Part shown: positions 7,880-17,043 of the stretch, piece by piece | How the letters are laid out: every line of letters starts with the position of its first letter | Numbering within the stretch: the first letter of the stretch is position 1 | DNA from: Rheinheimera sp. UJ63 | GTDB taxonomy: Bacteria; Pseudomonadota; Gammaproteobacteria; Enterobacterales; Alteromonadaceae | DNA: 64,000 nt | Assembly: GCF_021568285.1 (NCBI RefSeq) | Contig: NZ_JAKGTQ010000006.1 | Location: 1 to 64,000 of the forward strand | Direction: 5' to 3' | Program-made: the position numbers and the translations under genes | Notes under the pieces: model-generated | What the model was told of the DNA's origin: nothing | Seen by the model: the letters and a program-made list of their open reading frames with translations, nothing else | Database searches by the model: none

Positions 7880-8090
7880 TTCCCGCACTATACATTCCGA
7901 TTGCCATACCAATTAATTGTAAAAACTCGCCATCAGGATCAGTATATTTATATGGGTTGTTATTAGCATATGCATAACGATTAAAACCCATCGTTGGATT
8001 TCCGCGTTGCATATGCCCTAAGAAATCTACAGGGTCATTACTCTAGAACCGCCCTATAACTGGATCATAGTATCGTGCCTGCATATACAT

Positions 8091-8302
8091 TTATCGACAC
8101 TAAGAAACAAAACATATCATCAATAAATTTATGTATTACAGCATGTTATCAGTATAGCTAAGTTTATGGATTTGGGCTTATTGAGAGCAAAAAACAAAGC
8201 CCCGCGAGTGCGAGGCGATGTGGTTGGATTCAATCGGGGCCAAATTTTACTTTGCTTTCTTTATTTCTCTGGCTAACGTGCGTAGAGATTAGAGTCGCTA
8301 AT
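8091..8302. other. short intergenic region of the Rhs locus
   Basis: Holds no gene. A GCCCCG at about 8201 and a CGGGGC at about 8237 could pair as a long-loop hairpin between the membrane-protein gene and the orphan tip, but no clear T-run follows. Confidence 0.3.
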
Positions 8303-8815
8303 CTACTTTATGTATACATTTGCCCATTCTTTTTGCGCTAGAATCAGGGAGTCTATTTCTTCTTGGTTTAGACCTTTGAAAACATCCCTGTAAGTCTTGT
8401 CTTCACTTTTGTCCATTACGGTAAACAAAGAAAGCCCTGTTTGCAGTTCACCTAACCTGCGGGAAAACCCTAAAATCCTTGATATATGCTCGTCTTTAAA
8501 AATTAATAAATAACTAAACTTTGCAGATTCATATATGACCCAATAATCTGACTGAATTTGCTCAACGTTTAATTCGAGTTTATATTCATTAGTAATAACT
8601 CGCTCGCTGAAAGGTTCTCTAGTTTTAAGAACCGAACTCTGACTCTTTAAATATATCGCATTTAAAGCCTGCTTTTTACTCATTCCAATAGCAAAGCCAT
8701 AGGCTTCACCTGCTGAATATGAATAAACACCAGAAGGTCTAAACACATACAAATCAAAAATTATCAAAATGAAAATTGCAATTGAAGCGATTGTGAACAG
8801 TTTGATTTTATTCAT
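8303..8815 (-). CDS. membrane-anchored protein, candidate Rhs immunity
   Basis: 170 residues from the ATG at 8815, one base after the Rhs stop, so translation is probably coupled; a reading from 8917 would lie inside the Rhs gene. One N-terminal transmembrane helix (LFTIASIAIFILIIFDLYVF, residues about 5-24) is followed by a soluble domain with GMSKKQALNAIYL and LLIFKDEHISRILG. The family is not recognised; GMSKKQAL resembles small SmpA/OmlA-like folds. The position directly after the toxin tip is that of an immunity gene. A membrane-tethered periplasm-facing immunity protein would suit a toxin acting outside the cytoplasm. Confidence 0.6.
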   Translation of the reverse strand: MNKIKLFTIASIAIFILIIFDLYVFRPSGVYSYSAGEAYGFAIGMSKKQALNAIYLKSQSSVLKTREPFSERVITNEYKLELNVEQIQSDYWVIYESAKFSYLLIFKDEHISRILGFSRRLGELQTGLSLFTVMDKSEDKTYRDVFKGLNQEEIDSLILAQKEWANVYIK

Positions 8816-8816
8816 T

Positions 8817-11800
8817 TCACTGATTCTCTGGTCTTTCACTAGTTGACCGCCCACTATGCAAGTCTGGGTTAAATCCAGAGGGATTAAATTCCTTAGGAAT
8901 TGCTCCCCCAGCACCATTGATTAAGTTTCTAGTGCTAGTATGGCAGTTTCCTTCATTAGGGGTTGCTCCACCATCCAATGCGGGTATCGCCGAATAGTCC
9001 AGAGGCTCCAAAGTTGCCATAAATTCACCTTGGCTCAATACTGCTCGGTCAAATTGGTCTGATGTCATGCCCTCAGGAGGCTGAATAACTATAGAATCAG
9101 TTATATCGCCATTTGCTAGCGCTTGAACATCAGCAGCATGATTTTTACCAAATACATTCTTACCATTTACTTCTAAACTACTTAGTATGACAGGATCTCC
9201 CTTGCCAGTGGATACGATAACCATTGAATGAGATCCAGCTTTTCCAATACCGTAATCAATGTCCAAGTTCCTTGAAGCAACCACTACTACACGTCCATCT
9301 GGGTCGGTATATTTATATGGATTATTGACTGCGTAAGAGTAACGGTTAAAACCCATTATCCCTTCTGCGTTACTAAGGTGCTCTACGGCCCCAACCGGAT
9401 CATTCGAATAGAACCTCCCAACAACCGGGTCATAATACCGCTGCTGCATATAAGTTAACTGCAGATCGTTATCTTCCACATGGCCGGTATAGCCTGGTTC
9501 GTCCGATTGAGTTCTTGGATCGGCATATTTGGCGACCAGTTGGCTACCTAAGTAGTAATAGTCGGTATAACCATTATTTTCATAAGTGCTCATCAAAACC
9601 CCGGCGCTGTTGTACAAGCTATAGGTTTTTGCGCCGTTTTTGTTTTTGATTATCCGTCGGCCATGGCCGTCATATACATAGCTGTTAGTGCCTGAGCTGG
9701 TTAAGCGATTAGCGCGGTTAAAGTTAAAGGCCCTTACACCATTATTGGTAACATTACCCCGGTTATCGTAACCAAAACTTTGACTCAGACTACCACTTAT
9801 ACTGGCAAGCTGGTTATTGCCATTATAGGAATAAATAATGTCCTGTGCACCCAACGTCTTGCGGGTAATATTCCCCAGTGCGTCATAACTAAAACTGCCA
9901 GCGCCCCAAAATCCATTCGCTGTTTTTAATCTGCCAAGGCCATCATACGTCATATTAGTCATACTATTTGACGGCGTTACAGCATCGGTTATTGAAGTAA
10001 GATTACTATTGCTATCATAACTATAAAGTTGAGACAGTAAGTTAGCCGATTGACTCACTCGGCGTAGCTCTGGCCTTTGCTGATTATCCAAAGTTTGATT
10101 AAACGTTAACGCATTACCATAGTTGAAACTTTTAAGCTGCCCGTTTGGAAAGTACTGCGCATTCGTCGCATAACTGCCGCTGCTAAGCGAACGCCCTAAT
10201 GCATCCACCGTAAAACTAACATTTCGGCCTGACGGATAGCTTAGTGATGTCATGTGTCCCAGACCGTTGTAGGATGGGTCGAGAACAAACGCGAGACCAT
10301 CCACTAAAAGGGTCTCCTTCTCAACCATGCTTTGTGAATTGTATTGATATTCCCAAGCTGTTGAACCCGAGGTCAGATTTGTTAAGCTTCCCTGATTATC
10401 ATACGTATATACACTGTTACCACTACCATCTGGATAGCTGATTTGCCGGATGTTTCCGATGTTGTCATACGTAAAGTTAATCTTTTCACTTGCCAGTACA
10501 CTGGCCGTGGAGCAAGCGTTATTCGCACCTGATGCGCCTTTAGCTTCCCAGATGACATCACCTACGATGTTATAATCATATGCCGTCGCGCCTACATCAG
10601 GACGATACAAACGGCATAACCGCTGCTGCGCATTGTAAAAACGCAATTCTGTCACGCCCCCTTGAAGGACACTTGAAACGTTATCAAATACAGAGTAATT
10701 AATCGCGGTTGAAACATCTTCTGGTTGACTGATAAGGGTGGGAAGTTTCTGCTCGGGTGAGCCAAACGCCCGAAAGGTGGTTGTGCTGCGGTTGCCTAAA
10801 CTATCAACTGTTTCTACCCGGTTGTTCGTTAAATAATAATAGTCAACACCCGTGTTATCGACGGTGAAGTATTGCCTTTTAACCCGCTGTAATCCATCGT
10901 AAAGGGTTGCCTGACCATTGGGTTCGTCGTCATTCTCACTAGGAAACGACGTGAATACAGGTTGGTTGTAAGCATCAAATTGCTGGCGTACATACACGTT
11001 GATATTGCGCGCCGCATCACGTTCACGGGTTAATAATGGCCTGAACAACGCATCCATCTCAATCCGCTTTTCATAAGCCCCCCGTGTTATTGTTTGAACA
11101 AAACGCCCATTTTGGCTGCTGTAATCAATGACCGTAGGGGCCCAAGGTGCGGGAGGCGTAATTAACGATAATCGTCCTAGGGCATCATAAGCATAGCTTG
11201 ACGTGTGGCCTCTAAAGTTGGTGACACTTTGTATTTCACCACGGTCGTTGACACTTTGATAGGCACTTTGAACAGCAGATGCGGTATAACGGCCAGGTAA
11301 GGTAATTTGTTGGGGGATACCACGCTTATAATTATTGAATTCGACCCAACGATTTGGCGAATTGTAAGTCTGGCGTAACAGATTTCCGATAGCACCACCG
11401 CTGGTATGGTAAGTGTTTGAACTGATGAGTGAGCCGAATTGATATTCCTGATGAGGAAGTAATTTACTCGCAGAATTAGCAGCATAGTAAGTCGTTTGGT
11501 TGACAGTCGTCCAGCTACTATTGTTAGACGATAACTCAGTCGTTGTGGGTAAGTTCAGCACCCATAATGCAGTGTCATGTTGATAGTTAAACCGCTTGTA
11601 GCGCGTACCACTTGGCCCCGTTTCTGACACTAAGCCTGGTTGTCCGTAGATATTATACTGACTATAGGTGGTAGAAAACGTCGTTGGTGAGCCATTACTA
11701 TAAAGGGTGGTTTTAAGGTTCCCAGGGTAAATGTTGTTTTCATGCATTGCTTGATTTTCAAACACTTTTTGACATTCATCGCTGATAAGTTCAAAAACAG

Positions 11801-13556
11801 GATATTGTGAAGGCTTACAAGAAACCATCCTTACCTTACCCACTTTAGGTGCTGTGACGTAGCTGGTTTCAACCGCTTTTAATAAGCTAGAAGCATTAGT
11901 ATCGTAGTAAAGTGTCAATACCTCTTTGCCTTCAAGTACGCCAAAATTTCGGTTAAACACATGCACAGTTTTACTTCCGTCTGGATTGACGACGGATGTA
12001 GAGCGCAAATTCATCAGGGAATGACCCGCCGGCGCAAAAGGTAATCCAGATAATGCTGCAGGCTGAGGGGTTGTCGTCATTTGTCTTGGTGAGCCCGCGT
12101 TTTGAGAGTATTGGTAATTCCAAACGAGTGAATTATTGTTAAATTGAAGCTCTTTTTTAGCAATGGCCGGGTTCGTCAAGCACCGTCCAACATTATGATG
12201 ACCAACCCAAGGCGAGGCACTTCCGCCGGATGAAGAAAAGGGGACATTGGTTCTACCAAATTGGGCCCCTCTGTGCGTTAAAACAAACACGGCTCCCTCA
12301 GGATGGGTTAACGTAGACACGTTATCCTGAGGTGATATAACAGCACAGTCTGCCAGTGTTGGTTGCGATGCGCTGATACCGCCATAGAGATCAAACGTTA
12401 AATTAAATTCCCATTTTTTGTTGTCAGGGCGAGTAACTGACTTGAGTACATCTTTGTACAGTAAATCCCGATTGTCATATACGGTGTTATACGCATAATG
12501 CCATTCTCTACCATGAGAAGTGATCTTCGATACTCTGTCCGTATTTTGCCCCGCCTCATAGACAATATTGATTTCTCGGCCATCTGTAGCAGAAATTTTA
12601 GTCAATTTATTGGAGTATGTTAAAAACTGACTGGCGCTGCCATACGGTAATGTTGCTGACTGATATTCAAAATTGACTTCATTATTAAAGCGATCACGAA
12701 TTTTACTGACCTGAATGTTGAGGGTATATGAACGCAATAGCACGGCAGCATCGTAGTTTGGATTGAGCACGTCAGCTTCTTGCTCTACCTGAACCAAGGT
12801 TGAGGGCACCAGTCTGACGACATCGAACGTATAGATAACGCCTTCGGGAGACGTTGCCTCAAAACCGTATCGGTTTGTAAGGCAATTAATTTTCCAGTTA
12901 TCAGCATACCGCGCATTTTGTATCATCCCTCCTGCATCGTAGGCCATTCTGAGCTTCTGATTGGTCACGCCTGGAATATCCAGTGTGTCACCGCTCCAAT
13001 ATTGCATAGCCCCTACTGTTGCAAACTCGGTATCAACCCATTCAGGCTCCAATCGTCCACAACCTGGAAAATGGCTGAGTTGACCCGGACGATATTCAAG
13101 CGTGGTTGTGGTAATACTTGGGATCTCCAAGCTCCAATCACCAAAGCTGGCATTGTTGCCGCGATTATTCTTAGAGCCTCGATAGCTGCGACGTATTTCA
13201 ACAGGCAATGCGTTATTGCCTTTTAATGCAATGTCAGTATGTTGAAAAGTGATTGAGCCTGTGTTTAAGTCAACCTTGTCACCAAATAAGGCGGTTGTCT
13301 CTGGTGTAATATGCTCTTTAACTTCCATCCTAGATAGCGCAAGCTCAGTCATCAGTTTTAGCTTATCGTGACTGCCCGTAGACATTACCCGGGATGAATT
13401 TGCTTGCTCTGCTTCAAGTAACCGCAAGCCCGAATGACTTTCCATCGCATTCATAAACAAGGCTGATAGCTCCTCTCGCTCTTTTTGAGAGTATGCCTGT
13501 GTGCTGAACGATAAAAACCCAAAAATGAGAACCGATACAGTCAATTTAGTATTCAT
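8817..13556 (-). CDS. secreted Rhs/YD-repeat polymorphic toxin
   Basis: 1579 residues. The Sec signal peptide (LTVSVLIFGFLSFSTQAYS) is followed by an N-terminal domain, then many YD repeats (FTYDNIGNIRQISYPDGSG and similar) that build the Rhs cocoon. The core-end segment is MQQRYYDPVVGRFYSNDPVG to NNPYKYTDPDG. After that the sequence switches to a variable tip of about 160 residues. The tip holds GKAGSHSMVIV and, about 120 residues later, NEGNCHTSTRNLINGAGG. A His followed later by a helix-starting Cys suggests a permuted papain/NlpC-like peptidase or amidase, which is inference. There is no PAAR domain, so export is not of the classical T6SS-Rhs type. An FnIII protein precedes it (2 bp gap) and a probable immunity gene follows. 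Confidence 0.9.
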   Translation of the reverse strand: MNTKLTVSVLIFGFLSFSTQAYSQKEREELSALFMNAMESHSGLRLLEAEQANSSRVMSTGSHDKLKLMTELALSRMEVKEHITPETTALFGDKVDLNTGSITFQHTDIALKGNNALPVEIRRSYRGSKNNRGNNASFGDWSLEIPSITTTTLEYRPGQLSHFPGCGRLEPEWVDTEFATVGAMQYWSGDTLDIPGVTNQKLRMAYDAGGMIQNARYADNWKINCLTNRYGFEATSPEGVIYTFDVVRLVPSTLVQVEQEADVLNPNYDAAVLLRSYTLNIQVSKIRDRFNNEVNFEYQSATLPYGSASQFLTYSNKLTKISATDGREINIVYEAGQNTDRVSKITSHGREWHYAYNTVYDNRDLLYKDVLKSVTRPDNKKWEFNLTFDLYGGISASQPTLADCAVISPQDNVSTLTHPEGAVFVLTHRGAQFGRTNVPFSSSGGSASPWVGHHNVGRCLTNPAIAKKELQFNNNSLVWNYQYSQNAGSPRQMTTTPQPAALSGLPFAPAGHSLMNLRSTSVVNPDGSKTVHVFNRNFGVLEGKEVLTLYYDTNASSLLKAVETSYVTAPKVGKVRMVSCKPSQYPVFELISDECQKVFENQAMHENNIYPGNLKTTLYSNGSPTTFSTTYSQYNIYGQPGLVSETGPSGTRYKRFNYQHDTALWVLNLPTTTELSSNNSSWTTVNQTTYYAANSASKLLPHQEYQFGSLISSNTYHTSGGAIGNLLRQTYNSPNRWVEFNNYKRGIPQQITLPGRYTASAVQSAYQSVNDRGEIQSVTNFRGHTSSYAYDALGRLSLITPPAPWAPTVIDYSSQNGRFVQTITRGAYEKRIEMDALFRPLLTRERDAARNINVYVRQQFDAYNQPVFTSFPSENDDEPNGQATLYDGLQRVKRQYFTVDNTGVDYYYLTNNRVETVDSLGNRSTTTFRAFGSPEQKLPTLISQPEDVSTAINYSVFDNVSSVLQGGVTELRFYNAQQRLCRLYRPDVGATAYDYNIVGDVIWEAKGASGANNACSTASVLASEKINFTYDNIGNIRQISYPDGSGNSVYTYDNQGSLTNLTSGSTAWEYQYNSQSMVEKETLLVDGLAFVLDPSYNGLGHMTSLSYPSGRNVSFTVDALGRSLSSGSYATNAQYFPNGQLKSFNYGNALTFNQTLDNQQRPELRRVSQSANLLSQLYSYDSNSNLTSITDAVTPSNSMTNMTYDGLGRLKTANGFWGAGSFSYDALGNITRKTLGAQDIIYSYNGNNQLASISGSLSQSFGYDNRGNVTNNGVRAFNFNRANRLTSSGTNSYVYDGHGRRIIKNKNGAKTYSLYNSAGVLMSTYENNGYTDYYYLGSQLVAKYADPRTQSDEPGYTGHVEDNDLQLTYMQQRYYDPVVGRFYSNDPVGAVEHLSNAEGIMGFNRYSYAVNNPYKYTDPDGRVVVVASRNLDIDYGIGKAGSHSMVIVSTGKGDPVILSSLEVNGKNVFGKNHAADVQALANGDITDSIVIQPPEGMTSDQFDRAVLSQGEFMATLEPLDYSAIPALDGGATPNEGNCHTSTRNLINGAGGAIPKEFNPSGFNPDLHSGRSTSERPENQ

Positions 13557-13558
13557 GA

Positions 13559-14368
13559 TTATTGCTCCTTGCGCTCACCAAAGGGTTTAAGTTCCGTCTT
13601 TTTAAGCATGCTACCCGCTTGATTACTCTCACCAATCACACTACCTAGGATGTCGGTATGTATGTAGGTCACTGCTGCGGAGGTATTAATCGTTAAGACA
13701 TGAGACCAATCTGAGCATTGTGCAGAGGCGTTACATCCACGAACTTGATAGCTATAAATGTTATTTGTGCTGATGGCGACATTATGGGTCCGGGTTGTAC
13801 CTTTATTGATTTCAGGTTGCCAAACACCGTTGACGTTCTGTCTGATCCGATATGATGACACGTTAGAAACAGCTCCCCATGCTACTGTTAAAGTGTTGCC
13901 GGAGAATGATGCCGTTAAATCTGCAGGTGCTTTGATATATGCCCCTGTCGGACTGCCACCTGTAATATTAAACGTTTGTGTGTAGGCGTAATCACTGCAA
14001 CCATGTAAATTACTGCAAGCCGCGACGCGAAATAGGTAACTATTTCCGGCTTGAAGGAAACGGCTTTGACTATTATTGTAAAGAATATCATCGTTACCCC
14101 AGCTGCTATTGGTTGCCTGGCCGATAAGAAAATAATCATAACTGCTGTTTACTACCCATTGTAAACTTACGGTTTGCCCAGAAAGGGTGGCTTGCGTGTA
14201 TTGCGGCACTTGAGGCGCGCAATACCCCCCAATTGTCGCCACATCACATTCCATCATAAGTGAGGCTTGCTCTTGCGTTTGTTTTGTTTCTTCAGAAAGT
14301 TCAGCACTCGTTTTTGCATAAAGTGTTGGTGGTAGGAATAAAAAAGCAATGAGTAAGACCCTAAACAT
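13559..14368 (-). CDS. secreted FnIII-like protein with an Rhs-type tail
   Basis: 269 residues from the ATG at 14368, preceded by GGAGG at 8 bases; an upstream ATG at 14401 lacks a site. Signal peptide MFRVLLIAFLFLPPTLYA. Two fibronectin-III-like domains: residues about 50-135 with QWVVNSSYDYFLIG and YLFRVAACSN, and residues about 145-230 with LTVAWGAVSNVSSYRIR and YSYQVRGCN. The end reads YIHTDILGSVIGESNQAG and KPFGERKEQ, the signature normally found in the Rhs core, so the gene looks like a trimmed relative of a longer FnIII-Rhs protein. It lies 2 bp before the big Rhs gene and is surely co-transcribed. It may act as surface partner or adaptor. Confidence 0.75.
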   Translation of the reverse strand: MFRVLLIAFLFLPPTLYAKTSAELSEETKQTQEQASLMMECDVATIGGYCAPQVPQYTQATLSGQTVSLQWVVNSSYDYFLIGQATNSSWGNDDILYNNSQSRFLQAGNSYLFRVAACSNLHGCSDYAYTQTFNITGGSPTGAYIKAPADLTASFSGNTLTVAWGAVSNVSSYRIRQNVNGVWQPEINKGTTRTHNVAISTNNIYSYQVRGCNASAQCSDWSHVLTINTSAAVTYIHTDILGSVIGESNQAGSMLKKTELKPFGERKEQ

Positions 14369-14401
14369 AAGTGCAACCTCCGTGTTTTGATTTACAATCA
14401 A

Positions 14402-14863
14402 TTATTTGTTTATATTGTTATTTTTATTAACCTAAGATTTAACAAGGTAGCCCAATGAATAACCATGTCAAGAATGTAATGAAAAAATGTTTTTATATTT
14501 AACATTTGGATGTGTTAATTATTTGAATCACCACAACGTCAATTTTAACAAAACGTTTTTAAGGGGGGCAACTGCAGTTATGGGTTAAAGCCGGTGGTAT
14601 TCCATTAAAACATGCCACTCACTGACTTAGAAATAGTCTGGGAAGTCCAGTCTGGTGATTAAGACTTTGGTAAGGTCGTTATACTTTGGCATCTAAGTCA
14701 TTTAAGTTCGACTTAAAAAAGCATAAAAATTAATGTGAATGATGGATATTAGGCTTTCGCTATACGATGAGTCTTCAATCAAATTAAAAAGCATTATGTC
14801 AGCTTGTGCAGTAAAGCAGACATTCGCATGTGCCTAATGATGTGGGGAGAAATTTCTGCTATT
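14402..14863. other. intergenic, probable Rhs operon control region
   Basis: An AT-rich stretch directly upstream of the FnIII gene holds no gene on either strand. The AT-rich first 100 bp probably contain the Rhs operon promoter, but no hexamer pair stands out. Confidence 0.35.
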
Positions 14864-15003
14864 CGCTCAAAGCAGTCTTTGATATTAATGAATGATTGCT
14901 GCAATCAATAGTCCTTGATGGTGAAAGTTATGGCCTATAGAAATTGCAACCAGTGGTCCTTTTAAAGTGAAACAGGTGGTAATTTAGTGTGATCTTTTAC
15001 AAT
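14864..15003. repeat. 140-bp repeat, copy 1 (IS21-end-like)
   Basis: Matches 60498-60639 at close to 90 percent by eye, including TTAATGAATGATTGCTGCAA and CCTTGATGGTGAAAGTTATG. One edge, read on the minus strand, has ACCACCTGTTTCACTTT followed by a second GGACCAC, like the iterated terminal repeats of IS21-family elements, so it may be an orphan IS end. Both copies lie next to hip debris. Confidence 0.5.
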
Positions 15004-15170
15004 ATAAGCCGGTGCAGGTAGATAAATATGGTGTACATCCGGCACAGACAGGCCACACGCTCTGGCCAACGACATGACAAACCATTCATTTTGAGTAGTA
15101 AAGTAATAGACAGCAGTGTCAGTATGTTCGGGTTTTAAAATGTGCGTTGATAGTCTGCTATTCCTCCATC
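14982..15170 (-). pseudogene. hipA: hipA internal fragment
   Basis: The minus strand reads STHILKPEHTDTAVYYFTTQ, then NEWFVMSLARACGLSVPDVH, then HIYLPAPAYIVKD. This is the central HipA segment (T-H-I-L-K-P with the ATP-binding Lys, then N-E-x-x-x-M-x-L-A-x-x-x-G-L-x-V-P) of the HipA Ser/Thr kinase family. Neither end continues: the 140-bp IS21-like repeat begins where the kinase would go on. With the pieces at 54854 and 59045, parts of hipA are scattered over 45 kb. Confidence 0.65.
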
Positions 15171-15201
15171 ATGAAGTGCATTACTGTCTGTAAAAAGAGT
15201 A

Positions 15202-15305
15202 TAAGTAAAACTGTGTTTTTTAAGTAAAACGAGTGGCTTGTAAGTGGAATGGTTAGTTTGTAAGTGTTACTCTAAATATATAAGTAATTTATCTTTAGTG
15301 ATAAC
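15202..15305 (+). repeat. five TAAGT boxes at 20-bp spacing
   Basis: TAAGT starts at 15202, 15221, 15241, 15261 and 15281. The units read TAAGTAAAAC, TAAGTAAAAC, TAAGTGGAAT, TAAGTGTTAC and TAAGTAATTT followed by unrelated ten-mers. The near-exact 20-bp period (about two helical turns) places every box on one DNA face, just upstream of the Fic gene start. It may be an operator array or iteron-like set. Confidence 0.65.
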
Positions 15306-15324
15306 TAACAAGGTATTCTTACAG

Positions 15325-16878
15325 ATGAGTCCAATAGGGTACACCTACCTAAATCAGTTTTACAAACTACTGCTTCCGAAGCTGAATGTCGAGGTTTTTG
15401 CTGATAAATCAGTGTCAGCAGACAGCATAGTAGATTTTGGTTCATCTAAAAGAAGAGTGATACCTGCCACAAGAAAAATTATCGACTCACCCTATGAGCA
15501 CATGTGCGCTGCAATTAAATACCAAGGTATTCGTCTTCATTTTTTTGCTGCAATATTCAAAGTCATTGATGTAAATGAATTTGCAGATTTCATTCGAGCA
15601 TCACCACAATCAAAATATAACAGAGTGCTGTGGTTTTTGTTCGAATGGCTAACTGATGCAGAACTCCCCATACCCGCATTGACCAGTGGGAACTACATCA
15701 CGCTGTTTGATGATGCGTTTTACTATACTTTAAAAGACGGCATTCGGCACAAAAGAATGCGTGTCATAAACAATGCTATTGGGAACAGAGACTACTGCCC
15801 AACAGTAAGAAAAACAAAGCAAATTCAGAAAATTGCCGGCATAGATGTTTATGAAACTGCCTATACAAAAATGCAATCGTTGGGGGATGTATTATCAACC
15901 GATATTTTGGGACGTTCTATAAATTATCTCTACTCGAAAGAAACCAAATCATCGACTGAAATTGAGAATGAGCGCCCTGATAAACAGAGAATGCAGCGGT
16001 TTTTGAATGCGGTCAAAAATGTTGGTCTGTTTGAGTTAAACAAAGGCAAACTGATTGATATCCAAAATCAGATTGTCGAAGAGCGGGTTAGAGCTAACGA
16101 TTACAGAACGGATGAAATCTATGTTGGCAGCACGATCCAACGGTATAATATCGTTGATGAGGATGTGCATTACATAGGCCCACTGGCTAAACATGTACCT
16201 GGAATGATGACTGGGTTGTTAGCTACGCATGAGAATCTGATGTTAGACAGATCTATGCCTGCCCTGATCCATGCATGCATCATCTCGTTTGGTGAAGTTT
16301 ATATCCATCCTTTTATTGATGGTAATGGCAGATTGCATCGATATCTGATCCATGACGTGATGAAACAACGTGAAGCGAAACATAAGTTTATTATTCCTGT
16401 TTCTGCGTCAATTTTAAGAAATCCGGAAAAGTATGATCAGGTTCTGGAGAGTATTTCCAGACCAATTTTATCGATGCTTGATTATTCCTTTTCTGATGAC
16501 TCAAAGATCGTAATTAACAATGACATCGAATACATGTATCGCTACCCAGACTTTACCGAGCATGTGAAATTTGTCTACGACATGATGGAAACCGCAGTTT
16601 CTTCAGAGCTCATCGAAGAAGTCTGCCTGATTATCTGTTTTGATACCCTGAAAGATCATATCAATAGCACCTTCGATATATCGAACAAAAATATCGATGT
16701 GCTGATTTCGTTGCTATTAAGCAATGGTGGAACGTTATCTAAAAGCAAACAGAGCTATGTGCAGCAGTTTATTGAGCTTAAACACTTACCTGGAATTGAG
16801 ACTGTCGCGAAAGGTATCATTGAGAAAATTATGTCTCAATTCTCTGTAAATATCCCCGAGCTGATGAATCGAAAGTAA
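15325..16878 (+). CDS. fic: autoinhibited Fic-domain protein
   Basis: 517 residues from the ATG at 15325; a GTG at 15244 would place the start inside the TAAGT array. The catalytic motif is HPFIDGNGRLHR at residues about 328-339, fully conserved with the active His. About 115 residues earlier SSTEIENE fits the [S/T]-x-x-x-E-[G/N] inhibitory motif (S210, E214, N215), so this is a class II Fic whose Glu blocks productive ATP binding. It probably transfers AMP to a protein target. The N-terminal 190 residues resemble the lead domain of Fic proteins of the DUF4172/HTH type only loosely. The C-terminal 130 residues look like a helical DNA-binding-type tail. No toxin-antitoxin partner gene is adjacent. 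Confidence 0.9.
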   Translation: MSPIGYTYLNQFYKLLLPKLNVEVFADKSVSADSIVDFGSSKRRVIPATRKIIDSPYEHMCAAIKYQGIRLHFFAAIFKVIDVNEFADFIRASPQSKYNRVLWFLFEWLTDAELPIPALTSGNYITLFDDAFYYTLKDGIRHKRMRVINNAIGNRDYCPTVRKTKQIQKIAGIDVYETAYTKMQSLGDVLSTDILGRSINYLYSKETKSSTEIENERPDKQRMQRFLNAVKNVGLFELNKGKLIDIQNQIVEERVRANDYRTDEIYVGSTIQRYNIVDEDVHYIGPLAKHVPGMMTGLLATHENLMLDRSMPALIHACIISFGEVYIHPFIDGNGRLHRYLIHDVMKQREAKHKFIIPVSASILRNPEKYDQVLESISRPILSMLDYSFSDDSKIVINNDIEYMYRYPDFTEHVKFVYDMMETAVSSELIEEVCLIICFDTLKDHINSTFDISNKNIDVLISLLLSNGGTLSKSKQSYVQQFIELKHLPGIETVAKGIIEKIMSQFSVNIPELMNRK

Positions 16879-17043
16879 GTCTGTAAAACGAAGAACAAAC
16901 TGGCCGGATCATCCCGAAATACGCAATATACTAAGTAAATAAATTTTTGAGGTTGGAAGCTCTTGGGGTCAGGTCTAATGTGATGACTCGCCTTATATCC
17001 TGATTTAGGATGTTGGTGACCAAACCGATAGAGGCGAATCATC

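Larger units (their letters stand above)
6588..8090 (-). pseudogene. orphan Rhs C-terminal toxin module, interrupted
   Basis: Two parts lie on either side of the RAYT element. The upstream part (8090 to about 7880) reads as the end of an Rhs core: MYMQARYYDPVIGRF, a TAG where Tyr is expected, then NDPVDFLGHMQ and NRYAYANNNPYKYTDPDGEF, then a toxin start. The downstream part (about 6950 to 6588) reads YYNAAQRYVDVTDKLIY through VGVDVNNKEVVILKNNG to CKVKC. Together they form a classic displaced rhs-CT cassette with no start of its own. It is disrupted by a nonsense codon and a mobile-element insertion. The toxin fold is not recognised. Such orphans are thought to feed new tips into the main rhs gene by recombination at the shared core end. 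Confidence 0.75.

Noticed and set aside
8201..8243. Terminator after the membrane-protein gene
   Set aside because: GCCCCG/CGGGGC can pair but the loop is long and no T-run follows in the direction of transcription.
10244..10441. Plus-strand frames inside the Rhs gene
   Set aside because: Overlap a strongly supported YD-repeat gene on the other strand and have no family features.
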